A stretch of 64,000 bases of DNA from Sphingomonas sp. UBA978 (lineage in GTDB: Bacteria > Pseudomonadota > Alphaproteobacteria > Sphingomonadales > Sphingomonadaceae), in contig NZ_DBBS01000008.1 of NCBI RefSeq assembly GCF_002292295.1, positions 18,463 through 82,462 of the forward strand, read 5' to 3'. A model generated the notes under the pieces. It made no database searches and was not told where the DNA came from. It saw nothing but the letters and a program-made list of their open reading frames with translations. The position numbers and the translations under genes were made by a program. Positions 63,977 to 64,000 of the stretch are shown piece after piece (the stretch's first letter is position 1; each line of letters opens with the position of its first letter).

Positions 63977-64000
63977 ACCGGGCCGGACCGGCGGGCGACG

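Overview
The window is chromosomal DNA from a GC-rich alphaproteobacterium, most probably a sphingomonad (Sphingomonas or a close relative). The pointers are: the CckA hybrid kinase; the smpB/DUF2062/dapA/slt neighbourhood; an alphaproteobacterial LexA box (GAAC-N7-GAAC) upstream of recA; one good match to the EcfG general-stress promoter (GGAAC-N17-CGTT); the alphaproteobacterial form of GyrA with a C-terminal insertion and acidic tail; GAF-HisKA_2 kinases; and frequent 4-base ATGA/GTGA overlaps. There is no prophage, insertion sequence, CRISPR array or obvious horizontally acquired island. The window is dense core genome cut at both ends (fmt on the left; the right end stops just after a Tad-type cluster).

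Layout. 1-6063: fmt-truA, then leftward genes for a TrmA-family RNA methyltransferase, the bifunctional NAD(P)H-hydrate repair enzyme, a lipoprotein and ilvD. 6124-8938: a lone receiver and CckA. 9095-13780: M13 peptidase, DUF2062 protein, smpB, a TonB-like secreted protein and dapA. 13859-20143: lytic transglycosylase, greB, an NYN-LOTUS protein, a Uma2 nuclease, a GAF histidine kinase and a coiled-coil membrane protein. 20147-26095: ettA, an M28 peptidase, a small Lpp-like lipoprotein, two tRNA genes, an amidohydrolase and a tiny membrane protein. 26357-33155: polysaccharide-deacetylase-like protein with a degenerate histidine kinase, an Lrp regulator, a secreted repeat protein, yaaA with an SDR gene, and a Thr-rich secreted protein. 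33281-43287: gyrA-DUF952, a stress-promoter periplasmic protein, alaS, a PhyH-type dioxygenase, an M24 peptidase and a dicarboxylate symporter. 43303-50596: GST, methyltransferase, recA, ispE, a TPR protein and ETF-QO. 50734-60790: UDG-like protein, second lytic transglycosylase, acyl-CoA ligase, K+/H+ antiporter, DUF488, trmFO, EF-hand protein and a phytoene-synthase-like protein. 60952-63976: three translationally coupled Tad pseudopilin/TadG genes.

Most genes are housekeeping: translation and tRNA modification (fmt, truA, smpB, ettA, alaS, trmFO, tRNAs), DNA topology and repair (gyrA, recA, UDG-like), cell-wall turnover (two SLTs, dapA), precursor synthesis (ilvD, ispE) and signalling (CckA, three other two-component proteins). 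The less ordinary material is non-coding or cryptic: a 60-bp palindromic, in-frame insertion in trmFO; two copies of a palindrome with core TGACGAAAACGTCA at unrelated promoters; two copies of a CGCGRAGACGCGRAG inverted-repeat element; a leader-peptide-like small ORF with tandem Trp codons next to recA; and a long alternating purine/pyrimidine hairpin just upstream of gyrA. I do not see a multi-gene system that I would confidently call new.
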